DNA of 64,000 bases from contig JARKIP010000053.1 in assembly GCA_029990175.1 (NCBI GenBank), forward strand, positions 16,572,001 through 16,636,000. The letters run 5' to 3'. Below are positions 1 through 11,745 of this stretch, piece after piece (the first letter of the stretch is position 1; each line of letters begins with the position of its first letter). Under the pieces are notes generated by a model, which made no database searches, was not told where the DNA came from, and worked only from the letters and a program-made list of their open reading frames with translations. The position numbers and the translations under genes are program-made. Source of the DNA: Petunia secreta. Lineage: Eukaryota; Streptophyta; Magnoliopsida; Solanales; Solanaceae.

Positions 1-65
1 GGTCATGCGTACCTCACAGTAGTTTATCTGCCTAACATGCATCATATATTTTGTTATTGGTGCAG

Positions 66-298
66 CAAATATACCCGAGAATAAAAATGAAGGAAGTGAT
101 GCTAAATTTTCGAGAGGAGGATTTCCAGGATTTGGAGGTGGAGCTGGAGCTGGAGCTGGAGCTGGATCAGGAGCAGGAGTGAGAGCAGAAGGTGGAGGAG
201 GAGCAGGATCGGAAGGTCTCAGATTTGGGGGAGGAGTTGAAGCTGGAGCTGGATCTGGAGTTGGAGTTGGAGCAGGAGCAGGAGCAGGATTTCCTTGA
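66..298 (+). CDS. Glycine-rich protein, last exon (partial)
   Basis: The reading frame opens after a likely 3' splice site (pyrimidine-rich stretch ending TTGGTGCAG at 57-65) and runs without a stop to TGA at 296-298, about 77 codons. The product begins with a hydrophilic stretch (NIPENKNEGSDAKFSRGG) and then becomes Gly/Ala rich: GFGGGAGAGAGAGSGAG, an acidic/basic interruption, then GSGVGVGAGAGAGFP at the C terminus. Such low-complexity Gly-X repeats are typical of secreted glycine-rich structural (cell-wall) proteins, whose signal peptide would lie in an upstream exon outside the window. There is no ATG in this exon, so it is an internal start by splicing. An AATAAA follows at 411-416. The frame and splice site are seen; the cell-wall role is inferred. 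A long noncoding GGA/GCT repeat is the main alternative. Confidence 0.6.
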
Positions 299-410
299 GG
301 AGACTCAGATAAAGTAGCTGAAGAAATGCCTCCCAACTACTTACTAAGGATATATGAAGATTCATGGTGACTATCGTGCGTTTTAGTAATATATACTTTA
401 CTGTGAGTTT

Positions 411-416
411 AATAAA
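411..416 (+). terminator. Candidate polyadenylation signal of the glycine-rich gene
   Basis: AATAAA lies 113 bases after the stop of the glycine-rich exon, a normal spacing for a plant near-upstream polyadenylation element. The surrounding 3' region (299-600) is AT-rich with no other coding signal. Confidence 0.4.
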
Positions 417-592
417 AGTTTCACCTAATCTCCATTCACTTTCCTATGGATGGATGTTTGGGTCATGTTTCTTTATACTATACCTGATAACTTAATTATG
501 TGTACGTCCTTCTTGTCATTTAAATGTAATTGTCACCCATACATATATTTAAGTGAAATTATGCCTTAATTTCTATCCTTTTTATTTCTTTA

Positions 593-790
593 TTACTCCC
601 TCCGTTTAATTTTATTTCATTTGACAATGCTTGATTGCACATGAATTTTTTTAATGGTGAAAAACTTTTACTAGCACACACAAAAAAGTTACTCTGGTAA
701 CTTAAAATTATATTAAACATAGAAGTTTAATGTTAAGAAAGAGTTTCCAATATAGAAATGTGTGATAGTTATAAAATGCACAGTTTCATT
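593..790. mobile_element. Truncated Stowaway-like MITE end
   Basis: TACTCCCTCCGTTT at 593-606 is the terminal motif of the common plant Stowaway-type MITEs (CTCCCTCCGT...). No matching ACGGAGGGAGTA end is found in the next few hundred bases, so this would be a one-ended remnant in an AT-rich tract. The right limit is arbitrary. The rest of 299-1107 shows nothing else I can name. Confidence 0.4.
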
Positions 791-1107
791 ATAAAATGCA
801 CTTTATAAGAGCAAATAGACATTAAACTTAATTCAACTTTAAAAGTTAGTTCATAATAGCATATCCTACTACCAATTTCGTCCACTTTACGCCTAAGTCT
901 GCATGACTATAAAATGTTTTAGGAGGTCCTTGTGCAACAAGGTATTTTGCACGTCTAGTTGACATAATTAGGCAAATCAAGAGACGCCGCAACAGAAAGA
1001 ACGATGCGGATGGTCATAGGTTGCAACGTTGCGTAATAGGACTGAAGGTCTCTAAATAGTCTTCTCAAATAATCTTGACCTTGTTGATGGAAGCTCTTGG
1101 AAATTAT

Positions 1108-3581
1108 GAAGTTAATTTTATGGGTGGTCACTCAACTATTATTTTATTACCTTAAAGTCACTTTTGTTTCTCTTGTTACCCAAAAGTGACATATTATTTC
1201 TCCGATATACACCAAAGTCACTCTGTCTAGTTTTATTCAAAATTTGCCGGTAAAATAACGTGGCATCTTTAATTAGAAAAATCTTCTTAATTATGGGTTG
1301 AAGTGACTATGTCACATTTGTGCTTGAAAAGAAGTCTAGGGCTTCTAAGAAGTAGAAAATATTAAGTAGTTATATTTTTTGTGTCGTAATTTACAAATAT
1401 GTGATATTTTTAGTGATTATAACATAAGATTATATAGCTACAACCATCACATTGTAGTTGAAATATAGATTATTTAAAATTTTAGTTGTCATTGTTATTA
1501 TTTGTATAACTAGAGCTATATAATCTGCTTATCAAGTGTATGTGTCCTTTGTACCTTGTCAACGCTCTGCTAAATTAATAGAAACTGAGCAATATAGTTT
1601 GTAACATTTGAGTTCATTTATTGTTTAAGAATAATTGGGATTTAGAGCGAAGAAGGGAACCTGAATAACATTTTAAGTGCATAATCACGCCCAACTATAC
1701 TTTATAAAAAGAAATAAGCGGTCGCTGCAAATATAACCCCGTTTAACAAGTTCAAAATTGAATCTCACTGAGAGCAACATTAATTTGTAACCTTATTTTC
1801 ACCAAATTTTTGTCATACAACTTCAAGGATGATGTATAGTGATAATTGTGTGAAACTAGAACTAAATAACAATTAACTAAAAGCAAGTAATAAAATGGCT
1901 AGAAGAGATTTCAAGAATAAAAGACCTAGGGCAGGATTTTCCCACGTATCAGAGTGTACTGAATGCTACGCATTCAATCTCGCTTAACTATCCATAATGA
2001 TCGTGAGCTCCTAGTTTATAGCTAGTATTCTCCAATAACAAGCAATAACTATCCTGAGTTACTTTTCCAAGTTAACACATGATAATATGATGGACTACTC
2101 AAGTGACCACGATAGGGGTTCGTTGTTCCCGAACTCACCAGCTCTTCTTCCCTAAACAATTCCTTATTTAGGTTAAAGTATCTCTATTTAACTAACCGTA
2201 ACTCAAAACACTCTTCCAAGAGTTTAGAAGAATAAAAGACACATTCAATTGTGAGCTCTACAATCGAAAGCTATCAAAACATAGTTGAACAATCAAGGAT
2301 AATAATGTCAAGCTTGATAAATTTATAAAATATTCATCACATCATCCTATAATAGTTCAGTCAAGCCCTAGAACGGGTAACTTAACCACTTATGTTCATA
2401 AATATCATGTCAAGATAATTCAAGAATGAATAAATTACTAGAAGAAAGGAGGAATTTAAGAAAAACTGTTATGTTCTTGAAGTCTCTCCAAAGCTCTAGC
2501 CTCCTTTTGCTCTTTTTCATGTCAAAAGTTCTATTTTGGACGTGTTTTATGACTTTTATATCGTCTCCATACACCCATATAACGTTGGAATCCAAAATAA
2601 ATCCGAAACAAAAATAGAAGAATTTTCAAGAAGGGGAAAATGCAAGTCAAGGTAGCCAAGAGCATGATGAGGAAGCCAATTATGTCAATGTTTATCAAGG
2701 CCAAAGACCTCCATATAATCAACAAGGCTATCAAGCTCAAGGCGTTGGTCTTCCTCATCGCGCCGGGCAACACCTCGTCGCGCCATGGAACGTACAGCCC
2801 GGCGCGGCAACCTAATTATTTGAGGACTGCACAAAATTCAGCTCTCTGAAAATCGACCCTGCCACGTCGCGCCATGAGGTGCCTGCGCGGCGGGGCAGGC
2901 ATATCTTATTGCTCCTCCATTTTTCATCGTTTTTCGTCCATGACTTGGTTTCCGTTTAGGTCTTGGGCTTCTACTTAGACTTCGAAGCTCCATTTACTCT
3001 CATTTTAGCTCCAAATCACTCAGTTTCCTCCAAATACATTCCTACATAATTAAAAGAATGTAGTAAGCTTAAAAGTACTATGCTATCAACTTAATCGATG
3101 CATAAAGGCTACAGAAATAAGGCAAAACAAGAATCTAAACATGTATTTCTTGCCGAATATCAGTGCATTAGATAAGTTATATATGGGTGAGTATAGCTTT
3201 TTACATTAAGTTATAATGGGTCGGCTCTAAGTTAAAATATGGGCCATGCCACATTAAGCCATAATTAAGAAGATTTTGGTAATTAAAAATACCACATCAT
3301 TTTTTCAGTAAATTTTAAATAAAAATCGGTCAGCGTGACTATGGTCTGTATGGGGAATTCGCTGCTGATAGATCTCGCCCCGTGTCCCCCTCCTTCCCCC
3401 GCTATTACCGTTCAGTTCATGTGACGAACCGAACATCGTTAGGTCCTGAATTCTGCGAAGCAAAAGAGATTAGCCTCTTGCCGAAGAAAAGGTAAGTGAC
3501 TTTTGGGTAACAAAAAAAAAACAAAAGTGACTTTGAGGTAATGAAGCAATAGTAGAGCTGACTATCCATAAAATTAACTCG
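1108..3581. mobile_element. Inverted-repeat (foldback/MULE-like) element of about 2.5 kb
   Basis: The arm at about 1108-1315 reappears as its reverse complement at about 3215-3581. The outer 85-90 bases match best (both arms read inward GTTAATTTTATGG...AAAGTCACTTTTG...TTGTTACCCAAAAGT). After a ~100-base expansion in the right arm, a second matching block follows (AAAATCTTCTTAATTATGG in both). The interior (about 1340-3200) has no recognisable transposase. It is AT-rich noncoding sequence with one GC-richer patch near 2750-2900. No clean target duplication is visible; AATTAT occurs just outside both ends. A non-autonomous terminal-inverted-repeat transposon, or two MITEs of one family in opposite orientation, would both fit. 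Confidence 0.55.
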
Positions 3582-4072
3582 TAATTATTTGAGCTTTATA
3601 TTATTCAATGGCTCCTGTGGAATTGCGTTTGATGACAAAGAATTTAACTATAGACCCAAGAATAATTTCCCAAACGACTGCAACATTATTAGTAAAACTG
3701 GAGTCATGGAGTTTTGGCGATGCCAATTTGCCTTCCAGCTTCTCAGTTCAGAAGGTTACCAGAAGATTAATGTTTTAGGATGAGAAGAAGTGTAACTCGT
3801 ACCACTGTACTTTGACCCCAATTTTAGATTTCACAACTAGCAAAGTTTATCATAGCTAGAGAAAATTTGCATCGATCAAATAGCAACCAGCTCTCGCTGT
3901 ATTTTTTTTTAATTGTTTTTAGACTGAAAACATACTTTACCTCCCGTAATTAGGCTGAAATTCCTTTGATACGGTGTGCCTTTACAAACAAATATTTGAA
4001 AGTGTATTTAAGACACCTCCTTTGAACTGATCCAGATTTCTTAGAACATGTTATTTCACGCCTCAGTAAAAG
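3582..4072. other. Flank between inverted-repeat element and Tat-like element
   Basis: AT-rich sequence. A 56-codon frame starting at ATG 3609 and ending at TAG about 3779 is present, but I recognise no family. No splice-site-supported exon or repeat can be assigned. Confidence 0.25.
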
Positions 4073-5628
4073 TGTTGATACCCAATTTTGTCCCTTATTT
4101 TTTCACAATATGACTATATTTAATTACAAGGCGTAATATTATTTTTTCAAATAAAATTACATTAGATAGCATACACTTACATGCATAACCCTATCATTAA
4201 TCTCCTATTTATATATACAATATTTATTTAATTGCGACTATTATATAATTTCATCATTTAAATTATTTCTTAAACATATAGCTCATTCATGACTTTTTTT
4301 ACAGTTTATTGCATTATTAGTAAAATTAATTATTCAACTATGGCTATTTAAACTTAATTATTTATATTTGAACTCATTATTTTTGTGATAAATGCATTCA
4401 TTCATAATAATTTCATTTTTTACCTACTTTTATATTAATTGTTTGCGATTATTCATAACATTTGTTTTATTATTAAATATCTCCCCATTTAAATTTAGCC
4501 AACCCTAAACTTCTTTAGTAATTGTTTCTCGAAGAATCATCTATCATACCCGAAAAAGCAGTCTCCTACACCATCTTATCTTCTTTTCCATTTCAATGAA
4601 AGTCAATATTCGGTAATCATGAAGCCATTCTCTTTTCCTATTTTTAGTTTCAAATCATATTTCTAAGAGTTTTTAAGGAGGATTTCTTTTAAGAACCTAG
4701 ACATATTCTCGGGCAGGTTCCTTCCCTCTAGTTTTCTTTCCATTATTGAATTTGTCCAGTTTTTCTTTCATTTTTATTTGTTTAACTGATTCAAATTTGA
4801 ATCCCAGGCCAAAGTCAAGAACTTCCTTACCTTATTTTTCAATTCATATCCATTAGTTTGATTGTCAAAATCAAAATCTATTATTATTTACCCAAATCTT
4901 TGTGAAAGAATTAAACTCTTACAATTTTTAACACTTCTTTTCTCTACTATGAATTGAAAACTTCATTCCACACTTTTCCCAGGCTTCCTCACGCTGAAAA
5001 ACTCACCCCCTCTTACTATAGTTCACTAGTTCCTTTTACTACATTTTCCTTGGTCTTAAAGGCTGAAAACCAAGGCAAATCTTGGCGTTTCTCCGGTGGT
5101 TCCTTCTTTTGTCCTCTCTTTCTCTTGTTTCTTCTTGTAGTTCGAACTCGCAGAGGTATATCGTATCACCCAAAGACATGAAACTCTAGCATAATATATA
5201 GTGTGTTATTGACCGGAAATATCCTATTATGTTAATTACTCTATGAACATATAAATCTCTTGCTAATCTTTTGCTTGCAGGTTACTATAGTTAAAGGAAA
5301 AGTCATAGTAGATTTAATTGTTCGTGAAAAACAATGAGGCAAACTGCACAGGGCCTTCTTTGTTTTTCGTATTTATGATATAGCCAATTAAAACTCATCT
5401 TTATGTATTTGTTAGAAATGTTTGGCTCGTATTAAGCACCTTCAGGTGCAAATTAGATGTTAAGACTAGGAGTAGCAACAATTAATGCTGCTAAAAGCAG
5501 CATAAAACGGCCATACATGGGCCCTATCTTGATCTCCCTATTATTTTGCATGCTGAAAGATCATTTTCGAAATTCAGGCTGAAAAGATGACTGCTTATGC
5601 AAATGTCAATTTTATGATGTTCAGTAGA

Positions 5629-6299
5629 GTAAAAATTTTGTGTAGGGGCCTGTTTGGCTCGCGCTAATTGATTTGTAGCCGTCAAAAATAAATTCTCGGA
5701 GAAATAGCCACCTCCGGACAAATCCCAGTATAAATACTAGCCCCAGTATTTATACTGGGAAGCTTCAGTAAACTAACCCCAGTATAAAATACTAGGACTT
5801 TGAACAAGTTTTGTTCAAGGCCCCAACATTTTGTTATGAGACTTTGTATAAAGCTTCAGTCCCATAACAAAATGCTGGGGCTGTGAATAAAACTTGTTCA
5901 AAGCCCCAACATTTTGTTATAGGACTGAAGCTTTATATATGAAGTCCCATAACGAAATAATGGGATTTATCCCTTTGATGAGACCTTTTTTATGAGAATA
6001 AATCCCATTATTTTGTTATGGGATAAAGTCCCATAACAAAATAATGGGACCTTTGAACATGTTAGTTCAAGGTCCCATTATTTTGTTATGGGATTATTTT
6101 GTTATGGGACTTCTTCAGTGCCATAACAAAATACAAAGCCCCAGTATTTATTTTGTTATGAGACTAGTTTGGGGTGTTTTTCCAACGCTAATAGAGCTTA
6201 AGTGTGTACTCGAATTTTTGGCTATTCTTCAATAAATTTTGAAACGGTGAATAGTCTCCAAGGAGCGCGTCCAAAAATAGCTACTGATCAAAATTACAC
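5629..6299. mobile_element. Hairpin-rich MITE (671 bp) inside the 5' LTR
   Basis: It is bounded on both sides by the 9-bp repeat TTCAGTAGA (5620-5628 and 6300-6308). The 3' LTR at about 42500-42515 has this 9-mer once with no insertion, proving the ends. Nine-base duplications point to a Mutator-like origin. Terminal inverted repeats are short and imperfect (GTAAAAATTTTG / GTGTAATTTTG). The interior is a cluster of inverted repeats: a perfect 16-bp stem at 5723-5738/5745-5760 (AGTATTTATACTGGGA arm) and alternating copies of CCCATAACAAAATAATGGGA and its complement between about 5830 and 6150. No coding capacity. Confidence 0.75.
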
Positions 6300-6319
6300 T
6301 TCAGTAGATCGTAACTAGC

Positions 6320-6333
6320 ATTATTTATTTATT

Positions 6334-6390
<57 letters not shown>

Positions 6391-6392
6391 TT
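6320..6392. repeat. (TTTA)n(TTA)n microsatellite
   Basis: A run of TTTA followed by many TTA/ATT units. The corresponding site in the 3' LTR (about 42524-42598) also carries it, so it predates insertion or is inherent to the LTR. Confidence 0.85.
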
Positions 6393-6601
6393 TAAAGAAA
6401 GTATATCATAAAATTTTCCAAGTTAATTAATAGCTTGTGAGTGATTTTGGACTTTGGAGGTCAAGTCATTACAAATTATATTAATTTTTTTAAACCAATA
6501 TTATTCTCTTATACACTACTCGTTAATATTTTCTAAATGTCATATTTACACTTTAGTTTTACATGTGTCTATTTTTCATTATTTGCTTGCTACACTATTT
6601 A

Positions 6602-6697
6602 CTACTCCCTCTGTCCCAAGTTTCAAAAGTCTTCCTTACTTTATTAAACTTTGTGCCAAGTCAAACTATGACAAACAAATTGGGACGGAGGGAGTAG
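6602..6697. mobile_element. Stowaway-like MITE (96 bp)
   Basis: Terminal inverted repeats CTACTCCCTCTGTCCCA (6602-6618) and TGGGACGGAGGGAGTAG (6681-6697) differ at one position and are flanked by TA on both sides, the Stowaway (Tc1/mariner) target duplication. The 3' LTR lacks it at about 42830, so it inserted after the two LTRs separated. Confidence 0.85.
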
Positions 6698-7684
6698 TAG
6701 TTTCTAAATATACTCCATATATAATTTTAAATGATTTACTTATTCTAAATAAATTATTTTAAACGCAACCATTACTGAAAACTAGATCATTTTTGCAAAT
6801 GTCACATCCTGAAACGTAACAGTCAGTAGCAAAATATTTTATTCTTGGCATAGTTAACTTGGAGGCCTATTTTGCTCTCTAAATCTTAATTAATGAAATT
6901 GTTTTACTTGCACAATATAATTTGTTTTGCTTGCATCATATGACCGTATTGTTATTTGACGTCTAGTGAGTCTAGATTGGGGGACCACACTCTAATTAAT
7001 TGTCCCAATGGCCTCCGAGAATTTAAGTTGGGACGTTAGTAAAATCTTTAGGACGTTTAAAAATATTACGAAGCGCTTTAGTGAAATAGTTAAAGAGGGT
7101 ATGAGGGTTAAAGGGAATTAAGCCCCTCGGAGATGATGGAAATTACCCAAGCTATATATGATAGTGGATTCTGAAACTAACTTCTCCGATAAAAGCTGGG
7201 TTCTGATCCGAATAGGTTAAATAAAACTAGGGATGACTATTTAAATTGGTTAATTAGCTATCTTAGTCTAATTTTTGTAATTTGTTGACATATGTCCAAT
7301 GTTACTACTGTTTAAGCTTATTTTTGCAAAACTATTTAAATTATCTTCTTAATATGTACTTTTACTTATTTTTATCTCTTTTATTTAATTATTAAACTTT
7401 TATTTTTTTAACTTAATTACATGACTTAAACGTAATATAGAAATCGGCCGGGAACCACAGTTGTGGAACTTAGGAGGTGTCTAACCCTTTCCTTCTAGGT
7501 AAACTTGAACACTTACTCGAATCTTTGATTAGTAGACTAATCCGGAGTTATTCTTTAAGCGAAATTGAAAATTAATAGGTAACCTAATACGCCTAGAATA
7601 ATTTATTAGGTGGGGACTCCAAAACTTAATCCAAATAAGTTACCCAAGTCGGAAACCACTTACTTAAAGTGGGGTGCGACAGGA

Positions 7685-7700
7685 TGGCGACTCCGCTAGG
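7685..7700 (+). other. Primer binding site of the Tat-like element
   Basis: TGGCGACTCCGCTAGG starts three bases after the CA that closes the 5' LTR. TGGCGACTC-type sites are usual for Tat/Ogre elements and are generally assigned to an arginine tRNA primer (family knowledge; the tRNA is not in this window). Confidence 0.7.
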
Positions 7701-8864
7701 AATTTAATATTCTAACCATCACGATTTTTATATTAGGTTTATATTTTTGCTTTGATTGTTTTGATACGAAACTAACTTTTCTTCTTTGCAGGTTTGTTAT
7801 GTTTCTCTCATCATCTCTTATTTTGGCATAATTTTGTACGATGTAATATTTATTTGTGCATATTCCGTTCATATTTCATCCAATTCGAAAATTGAGCACT
7901 TAAAGCAGTTGCGGGATTTTCTCGGCCATTGGTCACTTTTCAAAATAAATTTATTCTGGAAAGAACCCCAGGGGTTGGTCATTTCGCGGTGCAGATGACG
8001 ACCCCGGAACTTTCCTCTTTCAAGTTGTCTGCTTGAAAGGAAAAGATCAGGTTAATTCCCACTCTTAGACAACCTTTTAGGAACCATGCATCATGTCATA
8101 TTTAGGAAAAATTAACTTCGGCTCGTGTCTAAGTCTATTAGCTCACCAAGTTTGAACGAACCAAATGAGTTTTCAACCCTAAGGGATGTTTAAATATGTT
8201 ACGTGTGCATTAATTTAAAATTGAACGTGTCTAATGTAGACCATTTGTTCTCGAAAGGCGGGATCATCTAATTATTTATTTTAGTTACAGGTTGTCACAA
8301 GTCACGAAGACTTGGAAGATCAAAGAGGACGTAGATTTTAGATTAATTTAATTTTTCTACTTTTATGTGACAAAATCAATTATTTATTTAAAAAAAGAGC
8401 ATTATTTCTACTTTTGTGTACCAAAATATTATTTAATAATTTATTTTTTTGGTTCATCTTTGGGTTATAAGAACAACTGGGATGACGCATGATGCACGTT
8501 CAATTTTAAATATCATAACTTAGGAAGGCTTAACATGCCTAACATCCTTGGCATGTTAAAGTCCACTAGCTAACTTCGTCTAAGAGCGTCATCAAATGAT
8601 GCATATCATGCATATCATATGTGTTGCTCTCGTTAGGCCTACCTCTGGCACAAATGAGCTCCTTTGCATTATAGGAAGTGATATATTTTGCATATGACAA
8701 TTATTATATCAACAATGACTTATTGTTTTTATATGTTAAGTTTTACTCCCGCTTCTGAGGTTGACTTGTGCATTCTGGGAGAGCATCAGTACCGGACAAG
8801 AGCCAAAGGCCCAATTACAACTCCTCCCCTCTCCCAAACTAGAAGAAGAGGAAGACGATACATC
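7701..8864 (+). other. 5' leader of the Tat-like element
   Basis: About 1.1 kb between primer site and gag ATG, AT-rich, with scattered stops in all frames. Long leaders are common in this lineage. The frame is open for some 59 codons before the chosen gag ATG (from 8688), so the true start could be further upstream. Confidence 0.5.
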
Positions 8865-9292
8865 ATGTCTGAGTTGAATAACACTGCTCTTAGTGACGAT
8901 AACATTGGGACTAGCGGGACAGCCCGCAAGCTTGCCTCGGTTGGGTATGATGAATATGTTGCTACTTTAGAGCAAAGAATTACAGAACTTGAGGAGAAAC
9001 TGACAATTGCCAGTTTACCCGTTGTTAACTCCACCCATTTAGGAGAGCCAGTCGATTCAAGTGGGTCAGTCTACCCTAACGGAAAGGATCCTATACACCA
9101 ACCGATCCACCCATTGTTTACCAAACAGTACCACCGGCCACATACCAAACCGTACCATCTGCTACTTACCAAACAGCACCACCCGCTATCTACCAAACAA
9201 CACCAACTGCCACTTACTAAGCAACCCTACCCACCAGTTATCAAGCACCACCTCCTGCACATTCTACTTACCTAAACACAAACTTGCCTCGT
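8865..9292 (+). pseudogene. Tat-like gag, 5' part (interrupted)
   Basis: ATG 8865 starts MSELNNTALSDDN and leads into a coiled-coil-like stretch (EYVATLEQRITELEEKL). This is followed near 9110-9270 by a Tyr/Pro repeat built on QTxPPATY in another frame (a small indel near 9100). The coding sequence stops at 9292, where the solo LTR inserted. The host frame resumes after the duplicated CTCGT at 26749. The two halves are in the same frame across the excised insertion, which supports one former gene. Gag would form the cytoplasmic particle. The frame shift and the insertion make it dead. Confidence 0.65.
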
Positions 9293-9939
9293 TGTTGAAC
9301 CCCAAAAAGGATAAATTCCAGAATATCGACAGGATGGACTAACTCTTTTGGAGTTTTTTGAGTCGCCACCCAATTTAAGGAAAACAGGGAACCAAATTAG
9401 CAAATGCGTGCAAAACTCCATTTTAGGAAAAGACGGTCATTCTTTCAGAGATTCTAAAGGTAAGAGGTTTTGTTAATTTCGGAAGAAGATTTTTAAAGCA
9501 CTTCCGAAATTCCGTTAAAAACGGTTAATCCGACAGGTTTCCAAAATATTTGCAAAATATGCTTTTCTAGAAAATTTATCTAAAAATAATTAATTGAAAT
9601 AAAACTTGTTTATAAAAAATATTTAATTTGCACGCATTTTGCTAAATGGCCCCAGTTTGCAATAAATTAAATAACGACTTTAAAATAAAAGGCAATGAAC
9701 ATAAAGTAAAGCAATCAATCAAATAATCATATATAATCAAAGGTTCATTTTACAAATAAATTGTACAAATTCTATCAAGTCTAACTACATAAATAATGAG
9801 AATAAGTTCAAAAGGTAGAACCAGGGAGCGGCATATTCATTCAATCAAAGGTACCTCGCAAAACAAACAAAATGAAATTGGATTAGTACGATAATAAAGC
9901 GTAATAACCAATAAAAATAAAATACTAATATTAAATTAA

Positions 9940-10020
9940 TAAAGTAATAATAATAATAGTAGTAGTAATAATAATAATAATAATAATATATAATAGTAGT
10001 AATAAAAATAATAATAATAG
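9940..10020. repeat. (TAA/TAG)n microsatellite
   Basis: Trinucleotide-like repeat (TAATAATAGTAGTAG...). It creates spurious frames rich in Tyr/Leu/Ile on the minus strand. Confidence 0.85.
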
Positions 10021-10881
10021 TAAAAGGGGGGTTTGTTTTTGCAAAATTTAGGCTCAGGTTTGTATGGCGTATCATGTAGAGGCTCGGGATATTGATACGG
10101 CTGCAAACACGGAGACCGGGCCGGTTGCCATGCCAAGTACCAAATCCACCACTCTATTCAACTTGCTTTGCATTAAAGTGCATACATTCATCATCGCCTA
10201 TTTGCTTTAGGGACACGATGTGACATGATCCGGAATTCGGTTAGGCCGTGCGGGCACCCGACATTCTCCCCTAGACCCGTCGGGCGAACCCTTACCAATT
10301 AAATCAGGAAAATAAATATAACAATTTACAAATAAGGACAAGACTTAAAATATAAACACAGACATACTGATACCTCTAAGTTGTACAAAAGAAATCACAG
10401 CTGACTACCCAACATGCTAGGTTTAGGGCTATCCAGACCAGACATCTGAGAGTAAAAAAGAAGACAGATACCTCCTGAAGGGAGAAAAATGCAGCTGAAA
10501 TAATGAACAATATACTGGTGGCAATTCGGAATAAAAGCTGGCTCACCCTGACAGCTGAAGTCGTCTTCGCTTCTTCACAACGTGGCAAACTAAATCCTGG
10601 AGCGAACCTGCCGAAACGAAATAGATAGACAAGAAACAAACAACAAAAAAGGGTGAGTCAAAAGGACTCAATAAGTGGGGCAGACTAGCCACCTCAAAGA
10701 ATAGGATAGCTAGCCAGGGAGGAAAAACAGATAAATAAAATTCCTCTTATTTAAATTATAAAAAGACAGAGCCAGATAATAACTAGAAACACGTATGGAA
10801 TGACAAACTTATCAACAACCAGGAACGTAAGATAACCAAAACATATAGGTATCCCGAACACATCAACAATCAGAAATACAT

Positions 10882-11150
10882 CCTGTTGCGATGTGCAACC
10901 CGATCTATATATTCATCCTGTTGCGGCGTGCAAACCGATCCATATATTCATCCTGTTGCGGCGTGCAACCCGATCCATATTTTTATCCTGTTGCGGCGTG
11001 CAACCCGATCCATATATTTATACTGTTGCGGCGTGCAACCCGATCTATATATTTATATTGCTGCGGCGTGCAACCCAATCCATATATTTATACCGTTGCG
11101 GCGTGCAACCCGATCAATATATTTATAACGTTCCGGCGTGCAACCCGATC
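10882..11150. repeat. 35-bp minisatellite in LTR A
   Basis: Eight units starting at 10882, 10917, 10952, 10987, 11022, 11057, 11092 and 11127, with core GTTGCGGCGTGCAACCCGAT. Each contains the small palindrome GTTGC...GCAAC. LTR B has seven units (from 16964) and LTR C seven (from 23085). Overlapping frames across it are repeat artefacts. Confidence 0.85.
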
Positions 11151-11329
11151 CCCACAACCCAGAATACGAGCCAGAAATATATAGGCAAACTGAGATATGT
11201 CCACAACATGGTGTACATACCGCATACATAAAACACAACACAATACACACAATAGTCAGTATGCGGTGCAATGAGATGGGATGAATGCGGTATGATGCAA
11301 TGCAGTCATATATGCCTGATACCTATCTC

Positions 11330-11745
11330 CGGCGCGGGACTCTCATCGTTTACCAGGAGATATATGCAATAATGACCCTTCACCGGCTCGGGACTCTCAT
11401 CGATTACCGGGAAGTATATGTAATGATGACCCTTCACCGGTGCGAGACTCTCATCACCAACCGGAAAGTATATGCAATAATGACCCTTCGCCGGTGCGGG
11501 ACTCTCATCGCCAACCGGGAAGTATATGCAATAATGACCCTTCGTCGGTACGAGACTCTCATCGCCAATCGGGAAGTATATGCAATAATGACCCTTCGCC
11601 GGTGCGGGATTCTCATCGCCAACCGGGAAGTATATGCAATAATGATCCTTTGCCGGTGCGGGACTCTCATCGCCAACCGGGAAGTATATGCAATAATGAC
11701 CCTTCGCCAGTGCGGGACTCTCATCGCCAACTGGGAAGTTTTGCA
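11330..11745. repeat. 54-bp minisatellite in LTR A
   Basis: Eight units, spaced 54 bases, with core GTGCGGGACTCTCATCGCCA followed by ACCGGGAAGTATATGCAATA. LTR B has seven (about 17375-17735) and LTR C five (about 23497-23755). The long frames read through on both strands simply repeat an 18-residue unit. Confidence 0.85.

Larger units (their letters stand above)
4073..7681 (+). repeat. 5' LTR of the Tat-like element
   Basis: Begins TGTTGATACCCAATTTTGTC and ends GGGGTGCGACA directly before the primer site. It aligns with 40988-43831 along its length. It is about 765 bp longer, mostly because it holds two MITEs (5629-6299 and 6602-6697) that the 3' LTR lacks. Confidence 0.8.

Noticed and set aside
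2410..2849. Small frames on both strands inside the inverted-repeat element
   Set aside because: Short, overlapping on opposite strands, no recognisable domain.
3589..3783. Possible exon (64 codons, or 56 codons from ATG 3609)
   Set aside because: No family recognised and no supported splice sites; kept only as a note in the flank entry.
4076..4080. LTR start at 4076 (TGATACCC)
   Set aside because: Starting at 4073 (TGTTGATACCC) fits the related solo LTR and gives flanks AAAAG/AGAAG; 4076 gives no duplication.
9360..9368. GAGTCGCCA as a primer binding site of a full minus-strand Tat element
   Set aside because: The TGTTGAAC end and the CTCGT duplication lie outside it, so this motif is inside the solo LTR; a similar GGTGGTGACTCC occurs near the end of the host LTRs.
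9845..10136. Tyr/Leu-rich frames on the minus strand
   Set aside because: Translation of a TAA/TAG microsatellite.
10882..11745. CRISPR-like regular repeats
   Set aside because: There are no unique spacers; the units are contiguous minisatellites inside a plant LTR and no cas genes are present.
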